64,000 bases of DNA, taken from NCBI GenBank assembly GCA_043228905.1, contig JBHGNT010000011.1:10726001-10790000 (forward strand), in the 5' to 3' direction. The translations under genes and the position numbers were made by a program. Shown here one piece after another: positions 22,226 through 33,935 of the stretch (its first letter is position 1; each line of letters starts with the position of its first letter). The notes below the pieces were generated by a model. That model saw nothing but the letters and a program-made list of their open reading frames with translations. It did no database searches and was not told the origin of the DNA. The DNA comes from Azolla caroliniana. Taxonomy: Eukaryota > Polypodiophyta.

Positions 22226-22928
22226 TCCATTCCTACGACTGAGCCTCTATTACACCAAGTATTGGTAGCACACAATCAATTTCAATCAACTCAGGTTCTA
22301 TCGACACAATTGGTGTCCTTTTCCTCTTCAAACCCCTGGTCGATTGTGTTTTTGGGTCTGACTTCACCTTGTTTTGGTCTTGTGCAGTCATTGGACATGG
22401 CTTCACATTGTTTTACTCTTGTATAGTCGACTGTGTCATCGATCCTGGTATTACCTCTATGCATGTAGATACTTCTTTGGTCGGTATCAGCCCACTGGTA
22501 TCACATGCTGCATCTACCTGCAAAATCAGATCATCTATGCAACATGCTTGATCTACTTGCGTGACCAGATCATTTGTGTCAGTTGCTACATCTACTTTCA
22601 AGATGGGGCCCTCTAAACATGCAGCAACATCAACAGTTTCCACACTGCCATCGGCCTTAGGAGCAATAGATTCAAACCCTTTAGACTCTGCACATCAAAA
22701 AACACCAACATATTCACACTCATAAAGTTGCTAACAATCTCACTAAACAACATAATGAACATGAAATATTCTGCAACAAAATAATAATATTATCTTAAAA
22801 TCCATCATAGAGTTCCATTACATAATGTGGATCAAGCAACAACCAATTTGAGGTTTTACTTGTCCAAATAGACCATAGGCCATCTTCATAATTTTCTAGG
22901 AAAATAGCTAATAGTCATATCCCACCAA

Positions 22929-23765
22929 TCAGTAATTGGTAGTAATTAGCTCCAATGGTCTTGTCCCTGATCGTGGACCCTTCTTCAACCTTTTTCTAGT
23001 TGGTTGCCCATTTGGCCTTGCTTCTTTCACCCATTGCACAAGTATGTCCTCCTCCGACAACCTTTCCATCGCCTCAGCAACGGCTTGCACGTTAGTCGTG
23101 TCTTGCGCTAGCTTTTTAAGTATAGTGGGATCTGGTGGGACATCATCAACAGTTGGGCTTGGTGGGGTTGAATCAAGGTTTTGGGATTCAAAGAAATGTT
23201 GCATCAAGTGTTCAAAACCACTGTTGTTATGAACCTCAGATTTACATGTTGTTTCCAATATTTCATGGCTTTTCACAACGTTGCCTAATTCACTACAATC
23301 TTCCAAAAGAATAGGGTGGCGTTGATCTAAAGTAGATGTGTTAGCAAGACTCTTACTTTCAGCCACGTTGCCTAATTCACTACAATCTTCCAAAAGAATA
23401 GGGTGGAGTTGATCTGAAGTAGATGTGTTAGCAAGGCTCTTACTTTCAGCCACGTTGCCAACTATCTCCTCATCGGTTGTTGCGTCATCAGCAGTTGGGC
23501 TTGGTGGGGTTGAATCAAGCTTTTGGGATTCAAAGAAATGTTGCATCAAGTGTTCAAAAGCACTGATGTTATGAACCTCAAATTTACATGTTATTTCCAA
23601 TATTTCATGGCTTTTCACAACGTTGCCTAATTCGGTACAATCTTCCAAAAGAATAGGGTGGAGCTTATTTGAAGGAGATGTGATAGCAGGACTCTTACTT
23701 TCAGCCACGTTGCTAGCTATCTCCTCATTGGTTGTCGTGTCATCGGCACCAGACACCTCATGCAA
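22929..23765 (-). pseudogene. Internally repeated exon of the D1 companion gene
   Basis: An open stretch of 278 residues with repeats of the type NVAESKSLANTSTxDQxHP followed by ILLEDCSELGNV and KSHEILE(T/I)TCK(S/F)EVHN, and a Lys/Arg-rich end (KRLKKGPRSG) that could be a nuclear localisation signal. Nucleotide duplications offset by 87 bases (23281/23368) and 300 bases explain the repeats. No known domain is recognised. Confidence 0.45.
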
Positions 23766-24115
23766 CCTCCTTAATCCACGAGATTCTACAACATGTTAGC
23801 TAATTAGCAGCTTCTCAAGCTTTTGGGATTCAAAGAAATGTTGCATCAAGTGTTCAAAAGCACTGATGTTATGAACCTCAAATTTACATGTTATTTCCAA
23901 TATTTCATGGCTTTTCACAATGTTGCCTAATTCGGTACAATCTTCCAAAAGAATAGGGTGGAGCTTATCTAAAGGAGATGTGATAGAAGGACTCTTACTT
24001 TCAGCCACGTTGCCAGCTATCTCCTCATTGGTTGTTGTGTCATCGGCACCAGACACCTCATGCAACCTCCTTAATCCACGAGATTCTACAACATGTTAGC
24101 TAATTAGCAGCTTCT
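23516..24115. repeat. 300-bp tandem duplication in the D1 companion gene
   Basis: 23516-23815 and 23816-24115 are near-identical copies with an exact offset of 300 bases. Each spans one repeated coding exon (MHEVSGADDTTTNEEIA start) and its flank with GTTAGCTAATTAGCAGC. The length keeps frame. The few differences between copies indicate a fairly recent event. Confidence 0.9.
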
Positions 24116-25515
24116 CTTGTGTTTTTCTATGACCTTAGCTAAATACTAAACATGATAATTAATTAGCTACATGGTAGGTAATTAGCGGTCACTCTTGATA
24201 CTGCTACATTCTAGCTAATTAGCTATTCTTCCTAACTATGGCAGTAGCTAATTAGCTACCACTCTTGATACTGCTTAGCTAATTAACTACTAGACTATAG
24301 ATTGGCAGTAGCTAATTAGCTATTCTACTTTAGTATGGTAGTAGCTAAATAGTTATTCTTCTTAACGATGGCAAGAGCTAATTAGCTATCACTCTTGATA
24401 CTGCTTAGCTAATTAGCTATCACTCTTGATACTGCTTAGCTAATTAGCTGCTAGACTATAGGTTGGTAGTAGCTAATTAGCTACATCTTAGCTAATTAGC
24501 TATTTTACTTTAGTATGGCAGTAGCTAATTAGCTATTCTACTTTAGTATGGTAGTGGCTAATTAGCTACATCTTAACTAAATAGCTATTCTTCTTAACTA
24601 TGGTAGTAGCTAATTAGCAATCACTCTTGATATTGCATAGGCTAATAGCTACATCTTAGCTAAATAGCTATTCTTCTTAACTATGGCAATAACTAATTAG
24701 CTATCACTCTTGATACTGGTTAGCTAATTAGCTACATCATAGCTAATTAGCTGCTAGACTATAGGTTGGCAGTAGCTAATTAGCTACATCATAGCTAATT
24801 AGCTATTCTACTTAAATATGGTAATAGGTAATTAGCTACTACACTATAGGCTAGCAACAACTAATTAACTACGGCATAGCTAATTAGCTATTCTATTTAA
24901 ATATAGTAGTAGCTAATTAGCTACATTCTAGCTAATTAGCTACTACACTATAGGTTGGCAGTAGCTAATTAGCTACCACTTAGCTAATTAGCTATATTGT
25001 AGTTGCTACTACAATATAGGTTGCCAGCAGCTAATTAGTTATTCTACTTAACTATGGTAGTAGCTAATTAGCTAAGTGGTAGCTAATTAGTACTCCATTA
25101 TAGGCTAGCAGTAGATAAATAACTACCACTTAGATAATTAGCTACATCTTAGCTAATTAGCTGTTCTTTTTAACTATTGCAGTAGCTAATTAACTACCAC
25201 TTAGCTAATTAGCTACTGCACTATAGGTTGGCAATAGTTAATTAGCTAGCTACTACACTATAGGTTGGCAGTAGCTAATTAGCTACCACGTAGCTAATTA
25301 GCTACATCTTAGCTAATTAGCTGCTAGACTATAGCTAATTAGCTACTGCCAGACCATAGATTTACAGTAGCTAATTAGCTACATCTTGGCTAATTAGCTA
25401 ATACCTAGGTTGTAGCTAATTAGCTACTACACTATTGAACCATAACATCTAAATAACTACCACACTTTATACAGCTTAGCTAATTAGCTAAGATGTAATT
25501 AATTAGCTACTACAT
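24106..25515. repeat. Palindromic array 2 (AGCTAATTAGCT)
   Basis: About 1.4 kb of AGCTAATTAGCT units spaced by short stretches such as ACTATAGGTTGGCAGT and TTCTACTTAACTATGG, which recur and give a higher-order period of roughly 40-60 bases. It is the same core palindrome as array 1. It separates coding segments of the minus-strand companion gene. Confidence 0.93.
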
Positions 25516-26859
25516 TATAGAGACAAGCAACAATTTTACCTATCAGTTTTCTCCACTCATCTAGGAGAGTTGTATTGCAATCCCCCAAACTGACTGCAAC
25601 AAGAAATATGGTATGTGTGTTGGCATGGTCGTAGGTGTACCAACAGAGTAGAAGTTTTGTCCTCTACGCCTAAGCCGCAAGTGATGCAATGTGCTTTAAT
25701 AGTCAACATATCGTTGCCTGGTTCTCCTTCGTTTGGTAAGGGAGCAAGAATGTTGAGGTCCAATTCTTGTCTTCTCTTTACCATCCCCTCCACAAAATGT
25801 AGTTGCTTCTTAAGGCAACTAACTACCTGTTCTTGACGGGAGTATTGTTCCTAGAATGCAACCAAGCAATTACCGATTTATCATTCTTTAATGAGGAAGA
25901 TAGAACAACAAGATACAAAAATCATTAACTTACTTGGAGGTTCTCCAAATTGTAATCAACAAAGTATTTACACCTAGAAGGTCCAGGTTCATTGAAAGAA
26001 CCTAGGTCTCTGTCTGAGGTTGTATTTTCCGCTGGGCATCCAACGGGTCCTCAATTTTGAGCTCATGTTGAGCAACCTGTACCAAATAATGCCTCACTAA
26101 GCACATTTTCATGTACAAGTTATTTATAACATGTTACATACTAGCAAAACAATAGCTACCTGAATCTTATTTCTGATTGTTGTCACTGCCAAAGTGACTT
26201 TGCTCTCCATCGCAACATCCAATGTTGCTCTCTCTAAATTAGACTTTGTTGCCTCTAATGTCTCAGAAGCTTCATGGACATTTTTCAGCATATAGAGCCT
26301 AATCAATTTATCACCTGTATCATCGACATTGGCTTTCATTGTGTTTCGGTGTGGTGTATACTTTCGGGTTTGTTGGGAGTCAGCAGTTGCATCATCAACT
26401 GCCATGCTCCAGAATCTTGCCATTTTTTGTTGCAAGCTCCCCATCTTCCGACATCATTCTACTAATGCCTCACCATAAATAGCCCAAGCTACCTTGTACA
26501 TTTCAGGGTCTGTTGCTTCCTTCGCTATTTTGCAATACTTGTGTGCAAAACCTCTCGCGAATGCAACAGACAACTCATTGTTGACCAGGATCTCTTGATG
26601 TACTTTTTGGTGGAGCCTCATGCAGTCGTCATACAACTCTGATCATACATGCTTGAGCTTCATCTTGCCTTTCACTCTAGGCACTTTATAGACTGACAAC
26701 CAGTCTACATCACTAATCAATTTATATGTTAGAACAGTAGGGTCAATACCCTCTAACAACATACCATATATGTTGTTAAAGTGCTCTTTTGTCTCGCAAA
26801 ACTTTGCAAAGTTCAGCACTCTAGGATATGGAGGAACGAGCCACCTGAAATAAAAAATC

Positions 26860-27700
26860 AATACATGTTACCTTTGCTCTACTAGGACATGTGTATTTAG
26901 AACCATGATTGGTAGGGAAGAATCAAAAATAAAAAATTAGCCACATTCACCCAAATCCTAAATCAAATTTGGAGGAAGTTTGTAGACACACAACCATTGA
27001 AATCAGAAATGTGAATTGGTGCAAAATTCCAACACTAAATCTAAAATTTTCAACAGTAATCAGAAATCAACCGCTTAAGGAAATCAGAAACCCTAATAAG
27101 AAATAAATCGTTTAAGGAAATCAGGAACCATAATCTGAAATATGTATGAAATCAACCCTAATCAATTTTTTTGTCAATAAAAAACACACATGCTGATACA
27201 CCCCGATCTTTGAGACATCCTTGTTTGGGACTCCGACAACTTCGCCCTAATTGTTTTTTATAAAAGATGAATAGGCAACAAAGTTATAGTTATGAGAAAG
27301 GAAAAAAAAAAGGTTTTTTAATGTGTAACTGATACATACCTGGACAAGGATCGAACAGGTGGTGTGTTGTAGCTCTAAAGGTGTAATGTCGATATCAGAG
27401 TTATTGTGCTGCAGTGGGAGCTTCATCTGCGTTCATGCTCAGAGTACTCCATCTATTTGGATTTCGAACTCAAACTCAGGATTAACAAGAATTTGGTGAC
27501 ATTCAAGTTGAGTTTAGATGGGGGCACTGTTCCCCAAGTTCCACTACGTGAGAAACGAAAGTTCAAAATTTTGAGTAGTCTCATAAATTAAATGACATAT
27601 ATTTAACTAATAAAGCATAAAATTTCGTAAATGATCCTTATGATTTGCCCACAAAAAACTAGTTAAACAAATAGCTAAATAGTTATGGCCATTTTACCAC
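26860..27700. other. AT-rich stretch at the right side of D1
   Basis: No convincing gene. It contains short repeated fragments of AAATCAGAAA(T/C)C near 26998-27160 and a weaker copy of the array motif near 27668-27680. A candidate transposon end would be here, but I see no clear inverted match to the left side. Confidence 0.4.
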
Positions 27701-27704
27701 GTAA

Positions 27705-30700
27705 TTAGTTATAATAGTGTTTCCACTCGCATGCTTTTACCCGGATGTGATTTTTCCTACCTCCTTGGATTTGTAGGATTATCTCTTTAATAATAGGGTC
27801 TTGTTGTTGTAGCTCCGCGATTTGCTGAGGGTGAATAGGGGGCTTGTCCTTTTGTATGTTGAGCTGGGAGGCTTGGTGCTCAATTCGGGATAAGGAATCC
27901 GCGACTATATTCGTGATACCTCGGTGGTAAGTTAGGGTAAATTTGTATTCTTGTAGTGCCAATACCCACATGAGCAGTCCTCTGGGTGGATGACTTTTGT
28001 TGATCAAGGAGAGGAGTGGTTGATGGTCTATCTCGACTTGGACTGTGGTACCATGCAAATAAGGGTGGAATTTCTGGAAGGCCCAAACCACTACCAAGAA
28101 TTCCTTCTAGGTGGTAAGCTAGGGTAAATTTGTATTCTTGTACTGCCAATGCCCACATGAGCAGTTCTCTAGGTGGATAACTTTTGTTGATCAAGGAGAG
28201 GAGTGGTTGATAGTTTGTCTCGACTTGGATTGTGGTACCATGCAAATAAGGGTGGAATTTCTGGAAGGCCCAAACCACTACCAAGAATTCCTTCTCTGTT
28301 GTTGAGTAATTTTGTTATGTTTTCATTAGTGCTCAGTTGATGTAAGCAATAGGCCGCCATGCATCTGTGTGGTCTTGTTGTAACAATATTGCACCTATTC
28401 CTACATTAGACGCATCTATCTACACACGAAATGTCTGATTAAAATCAGGAAAAGCTAATGTGGTTGCATCTTTGATGAGTTTTTTATTTCATTAAAACTA
28501 TTTATGCAGGCGGTGGACCATGTAAATTGGGTTCCCTTCTTCAAAAGCATTCGAAGAGGTTGTGTGACCATGGCCAACTATGGTGCAAACTGTAATGAAA
28601 AATTCACTAGGCCTAGGAAACTTTGTAGTGTTTTGACGTTAGTTGGGGTTGGATAATCTGTTATGGCTTTGATTTTTGCAAGATCCATGCTAATGCCGGT
28701 GGCTGAAATGATAAATCCCAAGAACTTCAATGATGTCACACCCCACTGACATTTTTTCCATTGAAGTAGCAAATTATATTTTTGGATACGTCGGAGCACC
28801 TCTCCCAAGATTAGGGTGTGCCACTGCCAATCAGAAGTATGGATCAGGATATCATCGAGATACACTAGTACCATGCCTTCATTGATGAGGTCTTGAAAGA
28901 TTGTATTTCCCATTCTTTGGAACATGCTTTCAGCATCGGATAGACCAAATGGCATTCTTTTAAATTGGAATAAACCATGTTGTGTGCGAAAAGTTTTTTT
29001 ATGTTTGTCAGTAGGGTCTAATGGAATTTGCTAGTACCTTGATGCAAGATCCAGTGATGTGAAGTATCTTGACTTCCCGACCTGATCCAACAAGTTGTCG
29101 ATGCGTGGCAATGGATAGAGATCATGCTTCGTGATCTTGTTCAAAGGTCTAGAATCAATGCAAAAATAGAATGTACCATTGTCCTTACGAACGAGATGTG
29201 GCTCCAAAATCCAATCACTACTTGATGACTCGATGATGTCTTTCTCTAGCATGTCTTGTACTGCTTGATTGATTTGATAATTATCTAATGGTGATCATCA
29301 TCGGGTGTTGTTCGAAGTGGTGTTGAATCGGCTGTGGGAATAGAATGTTCCATCGGAAGATTGATCTTGGCTGTCTTTCTAGGCTTGTGAAATAGGTCGG
29401 GGAACTGTCGGAGGATAGTATGGATTGCGGCTAGTCGTACTTCTGGTGGTTCTAGGTGAATTTGTGTGTGCAAGATGTGTGTGCTCAATTGTGGAGTGTT
29501 AAGTAGTGGAATCGTGGTTAATGGTTTTGTATTAGGTAAAACTAACGTTTGTGTATCAAAGTGCAGTTGTGTGCCATACTTTATAAACCAATCACAACCT
29601 AACGTAATTGGAAATAGTTGGTGTGGCAAGACGTAAAAGGAATGAAGAAAGGTGTGTTGTGCAAGAGTGATTGTACAATGTGTGTGTCTAGCATATTGGT
29701 ATATTTTTTGCTTATCGCCAAAGATGACCTAGATCAGCGTTGCAAGCGAAGTGGGTAAATTTAGTAACTTAACTAAATCTACACTAATTCAAGATATGGT
29801 GCTTCCTTAATCTAAAAGGACTTCATGTGATGTGTGATTTATTTGTGCTATTGTGGAACATACCATGCGTTCGGAAGAGGTTGCGGCTTGAATGTGCGGG
29901 AGTTGCCCTTCCGTCAACATCCCGCTTGGCTATTTCCCTGTTCCATGGCTAGTGATGCAGCATCGGCCAATTGGATTTGTGCATTTTGATGATGTCTAGA
30001 GGTTGCCAACTTCCTACAATATTTTTTAACATGGTTGTACCCATTACAATAGAAACAACGGGGCTTGCCATTACTGTCTTGATCTGGTAAGCTCTTTTTA
30101 GTGCTAAATTGTGCATTTTGGATGTCTATATCCATTGGGCTAGCAGTCGGCTCAATTGTTGTTTTTTTAATATAGTTATTTGCAGGTGGTGTTGGTTGTG
30201 ATAGGTCGATGTAATATGGTGCCTCAATTCTTTGTGCAATTTGCATAGCCATCTGGAATGTAGTTGGGCCTTGGTCTCTAACACGACGATATATGTCGTG
30301 GCGTAATCGTGGAAGTAGAAAATAGAGCTTCATGGTCTCCTTCATATTGGGGTCGACACGTAGTAATAATTGTTTCATTTTGACAATGAATTGTGCCACT
30401 GGTTCATGTGCCTCTTGACATAGGTTGTTTAATTGTTGGAGGGTTGTCTGTGTGACATCGTTGTTTGCAAAGTGTTGTGTGAGTTGCTCGCGTAAGTAGG
30501 TTCAATTCTGTTTGATTTCCTCGGGTTGTTGAATGAACCAAGTGGCGGCAACATCCTCTAGCACCATTCACAATTCTAATGCCTTTCTTTCGTCATGCCA
30601 TTCATAGTAACCCGCCACGTTGTCGAAATGATCCAACCAGACTAGGACATCTTCTGTAGGAATGCCTGAGAAGGATCTTGGATTCTTGAATCTTTCTGTT

Positions 30701-30884
30701 TGTTGGTCGTTGCGCGTGCAGACTGATTTGTAAACCATGTCATAAGTGTTTGGTTCGTATGATTTACTTGCATCATCATTGTGGACATCGCTTGAAACAT
30801 ATGCTCCATGACAAGGTTAATCTGTGCATGTTCTATGAATTCGGGTTGCATGCTAATAATGTTGTCCCCCTCCGGTTGTTGCAT
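27705..30884 (-). pseudogene. gag-pol remnant of G4
   Basis: Gag runs from about 30884 to 29914, with a knuckle CFYCNGYNHVKKYC of the C-x2-C-x4-H-x4-C type near 30010-30055. The segment after protease has ITLGCDWFIKYG (29600). RT has CIDSRPLNKITKHDLYPLPRID, FTSLDLASRY and VYLDDILIHT (YLDD near 28855). RNase H has FQKFHPYLHGT and NIVADSLSRIEHQ. Stops at 29031, 29285 and others and several frameshifts inactivate it. Confidence 0.85.
27895..28290 (-). repeat. 187-bp tandem duplication in G4 RNase H
   Basis: The block with AAGGAATTCTTGGTAGTGG occurs twice with an offset of about 187 bases (open pieces begin at 28097 and 28284). The length is not a multiple of three, so the copies are out of frame with each other. 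The two copies have diverged. Confidence 0.8.
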
Positions 30885-31041
30885 GGTGTATGAGATCTTT
30901 GTGTTGTGGATGGTGATCCGGCGGTGATTATCAGCTGCTGGCAGTGATTATCGGTTGTTGATGAGGAGAGTCGGCTCGGTGTGATCTGTCAAGAAGTCGG
31001 CTGGAGTACTCTACACCCTCCTCAGTCGGTGTGGCAAGTGC

Positions 31042-31056
31042 CCATTATCTCCACCA
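31042..31056 (-). other. Putative primer-binding site of G4
   Basis: TGGTGGAGATAATGG on the minus strand, one base after the LTR end. It is not the initiator-Met site used by most copia elements; I could not assign the tRNA. Confidence 0.45.
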
Positions 31057-31057
31057 A

Positions 31058-31250
31058 TGTAACATACACAAGATAACCCGAAGTATGACCCCTTGGTCAT
31101 TTACTTGGTTTCTATTTATAATAGTTTTAGTTACAAACTTTATGTTCGTGTTGCTTCTCCTAACTAACTAACTAACTATTCCTATTCTGAGAATAGTTAT
31201 TTTGCAAGGTGTTATAAGCTTAGTTGATTTTTAAGTTCAAACACATGACA
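31058..31250 (-). repeat. 5' LTR of G4
   Basis: About 193 bp. The minus strand starts TGTCATGTGTTTGAAC and ends GTATGTTACA. A TATA-like CTATTATAAATAG lies near 31111-31123. No second copy is in the window, so the boundaries rest on TG...CA ends and the primer-site position. Confidence 0.6.
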
Positions 31251-31399
31251 TGATCCCTCAAGTCTAAGCAAAGGAATTGAATGAGGATGATCAATTACAA
31301 AATTATAATAATAGTGTTTAAAGACTTACGCAAGAAGTTGTGGCATGAATGTTTAATATATTAGTACCATTATTGATTATCAATCTCGTGAGAAACAAA

Positions 31400-31560
31400 G
31401 GGGACAAATAATCATACAATGTCACTTAGTGTACAATAGACGTCTTCCAACAAAAGCATATAGAATAGAACTTGGGACGAGGAATTGGGCCCTATGTTTG
31501 AGATGTAGAGGGGGGATGCACGTGTTGTGGCATATCATAGTGCACTATGCACACTCTTTA
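31400..31560 (+). pseudogene. LINE-like zf-RVT remnant 1
   Basis: A plus-strand reading gives RLPTKAYRIELGTRN, LCLRC and a His-rich continuation, the pattern of the zinc-binding domain found after reverse transcriptase in plant LINEs. It is short and decayed. Confidence 0.35.
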
Positions 31561-32750
31561 TCATAATTTAAATATGTTGTTTGGACTGCATCATATTCTT
31601 ATTACATTGTTGAATAAATGGGCGAGGGAGATTTTATATAATTGCTTAATAATTTATTACTTTTCTAATTAAACCTCTTACAATTGTGTTTCCCCTTTGA
31701 TAAGAAAAAGGCAGCCTTGAACTTACGTTTGTATGGAATCCCAAAGTTGAAGCTCACTATATAGAAGATTATGATGTAATCTTTGCAAAATCAAAAGCGA
31801 AATAGGTACAATATCTTATGATAATCAACCAAAATTTTGTATGTGGTATAAGCAAAATCTTAAATGCTTGCAATGTGCAAGAAATAAGAGCATGGGTAAT
31901 AAGAAAACATCAATAATGAAAGTTATGTGTTTGTATGTGTGTGAATGTGTGCAAGTTTTCCCTAATCAATATTCTTGAACGATGATTTAGAGAACAAAAA
32001 AGTTAAAGATAAAATGACAACTTGTACATAGTTGTAAATCCATGGATGCACCTAATATTCTTGTGATTAAAAAACAATGCATTACTTGCTAAAGCAATTT
32101 GTGATAACAATAGATCATAAACTTTAAGAATTGGTTTAAGGTAGCCATAAATTAATAGTGGTAAAGCATATACTTTACAACAAGAAGGTTGTGGCTTCAA
32201 GTTTCAACAAATGGGTTGGTTGAGTAGTGTACATTAAAAACTATTTATAACTTGCATTTGATATTCCAAACACAAATACTTGTTTGTGCTATGAATTGGC
32301 TTTCTAACACATGTCACAAACAATACTTTTTCCACAACATCTGAACTGAAATGACAACAATGGCAATGCGGCAATGCTAACTGAAAATTTGCTTTTAAAA
32401 TAATAATATTGGAATATGTTTGAATGTTCTAACACATGGGGCAAAATATCCTTATCTCTAGACCAGTCATAACAACTTTTCTAAATTGATAATTTGCTCG
32501 TATTCTTGCACTGGCAAATGAACTTCTATGGTATGAGGCTTTAAACAACTAATGATTCAAATAAAATGGAGATTGCATCATGAACAATAACAAGAAGATG
32601 ACATAAATAGAAGGGCTGATGATAGGGCAAAAAGCAGGCTTCAAATGGGCCGACTTAATCAATGCCCAAGGGAATGCATTAGTGAAGTTGAAGAGGTTTC
32701 TGTCCAATGAGGTGGCACTCAAAAATCTAGAATATGGAGAATAAGCAAGG
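31561..32750. other. AT-rich region without a recognisable gene
   Basis: No ORF with recognisable motifs, RNA gene or LTR structure was found on either strand. It may be older decayed transposon sequence. Confidence 0.5.
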
Positions 32751-32758
32751 GTAAAGGC

Positions 32759-33530
32759 ATGCTCAAGAGAATTACATATGCCATTGCATGCTACATGCAT
32801 ACCTTGGAAGGGGAAGATATAATTACCTTTGAAATTGTGTGGACAAGACTTATAGATGTTAAGAATCGTTTAGTTGGCATTAAGGGAATGAAAGCAGAAT
32901 CGAATGAGGCATGTTATTACAAAATAGAGCATGGAATGGCAAGAGGTGAGCAACCAGCCTATCAAAGCAAAAGGCCGATTAGGCCGATTGCAAAAAATGG
33001 AAAGGATATGATTATTGACCCTAAGCCAAGGGAGATCACACCAACGATAGTGTGTTGGCCAATAGAAGGGCATTCAGATCCTCTATCATGGAACCCAACG
33101 ATGTATTTCTGGAAAACTTAAGGAAGAACTAAGGTGGTTCAATTTTTTAGGTACAACACGAAATTTGGGAGGCAAAGTATTCTAGAACAAGAACATGACA
33201 AGATTGCAGCGCATAAATTTCGGATATAGGAGGGCATTAGTGAAAGGAGACTAGATAAATTCTGGAAAATGATATGGCATGACAATTATGACCGCGAGAT
33301 AATGATGTGTTTATGACTTTTTTCGCATAGAGCCTTGTCGATAGGGACGTGGGGTAAATGCCCCAATGCAGACCCTCGATGTACTGCATGTGGACAGTTA
33401 AAAAGCATTTCCCATTGTCTATGGGAATGTCGCAAGGCAACGGTTGTATGGGGAAGGGCATTTTGTTTGCTTTGCCATGCCTCTAGTTCATTCACCCTCA
33501 ACTGGGAACATGCTCAATTTTGTCATTAGA
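32759..33530 (+). pseudogene. LINE-like remnant with zf-RVT domain
   Basis: The piece at 33335-33529 reads SIGTWGKCPNADPRCTACG and then HCLWECRKATVVWGRAF, a Cys/His pattern (C-x2-C, H-x3-C) with the trailing VW typical of the zf-RVT domain at the C terminus of plant non-LTR elements. The upstream open piece at 32759-33121 has no motif I recognise but may belong to the same remnant. Confidence 0.55.
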
Positions 33531-33557
33531 AGCAACTTCTATTTACCCATTGAACAT

Positions 33558-33573
33558 GGGGGGGGGGGGGGGG
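33558..33573. repeat. Run of 16 G
   Basis: Uninterrupted G tract just 3' of the LINE-like remnant. It could form a quadruplex and is also a place where sequencing length errors are common. Confidence 0.9.
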
Positions 33574-33654
33574 CTCGCTACCCAACCTCAGATTTGTGGG
33601 TATGCTCTGTGCGACTTGAGAGAGTAGGACCTCTCGAATTGGAAGATTGCCAAA

Positions 33655-33810
33655 AGGCTGGAAAAAGCAAAAGCAAAAGCAAAAGCAAAAGATGTCTTAA
33701 AAAGCTTTTTACTCTCTCTGTCTCTTTCCGTTTTTTGTTTTTGTTTGGTGAAAAAGCATACTCATACAATTATAATTAATCTCTCTTTCTCTCTCTCTCT
33801 CTCTCCCCTT
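33655..33810 (+). promoter_or_regulatory. Promoter-proximal microsatellites of the BTB gene
   Basis: An AAAAGC repeat (about 33663-33690) and a long CT/TCTC tract (33781-33807) lie 130-280 bases before the ATG at 33936. Pyrimidine-rich tracts are common near plant start sites. I see no clear TATA box, so the assignment as core promoter is tentative. Confidence 0.4.
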
Positions 33811-33935
33811 TTCTTTTCATTTGTTTTTTTTTTTTGTTCTCTTTAGTTGTTGTGGGTTTGCTCATATATCATCATCATCATCATCATCATCAATTGTCTG
33901 CAGAGAGCTGCGTCTCTTCCATCGACGTTATCGCG

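Larger units (their letters stand above)
21912..26848 (-). pseudogene. Convergent companion gene of D1, multi-exon and decayed
   Basis: A minus-strand gene remnant of unknown function. Likely exons are 26848-26155 (acceptor TTATTTCAG, donor GTAGCT; two internal stops), about 26085-25940, 25850-25557, 24065-23796, 23765-22929 and 22643-21912. Array 2 would lie in an intron. The 25.6-kb exon has CITC, a 17-residue spacer and CQHTYHISC, the first half of a RING-H2-like finger. The 26.2-kb exon looks helical. The last exon has ILELDKVMMS and RRDVNQFLEWVLQYFDLFIW, resembling an FCP1-type phosphatase domain. Joining these exons into one gene is inferred from strand, order and splice signals. Confidence 0.4.
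18500..27700. mobile_element. Candidate DNA transposon D1 with palindromic arrays
   Basis: A region between C2 and G4 holding a plus-strand transposase-like pseudogene (19251-21067), a convergent minus-strand gene remnant (21912-26848) and two large arrays of AGCTAATTAGCT (18565-19195 and 24106-25515). A weaker match to the motif (AATAGCTAAATAG) lies near 27668-27680. I could not identify terminal inverted repeats or target duplications, so the element limits and the grouping of these parts are inferred from the shared motif and position. Confidence 0.45.
27705..31250 (-). mobile_element. Ty3/gypsy element G4, decayed, integrase missing
   Basis: Minus-strand element with a 5' LTR (31058-31250), primer site, gag, protease region, RT and RNase H. 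It ends in RNase H at about 27705 against D1. Integrase and 3' LTR are absent. RT and gag differ clearly from G1 and the DHG family, so this is a third gypsy lineage. Confidence 0.82.

Noticed and set aside
18565-25515. CRISPR array
   Set aside because: Repeats are short, palindromic and irregular without unique spacers, in eukaryotic DNA.
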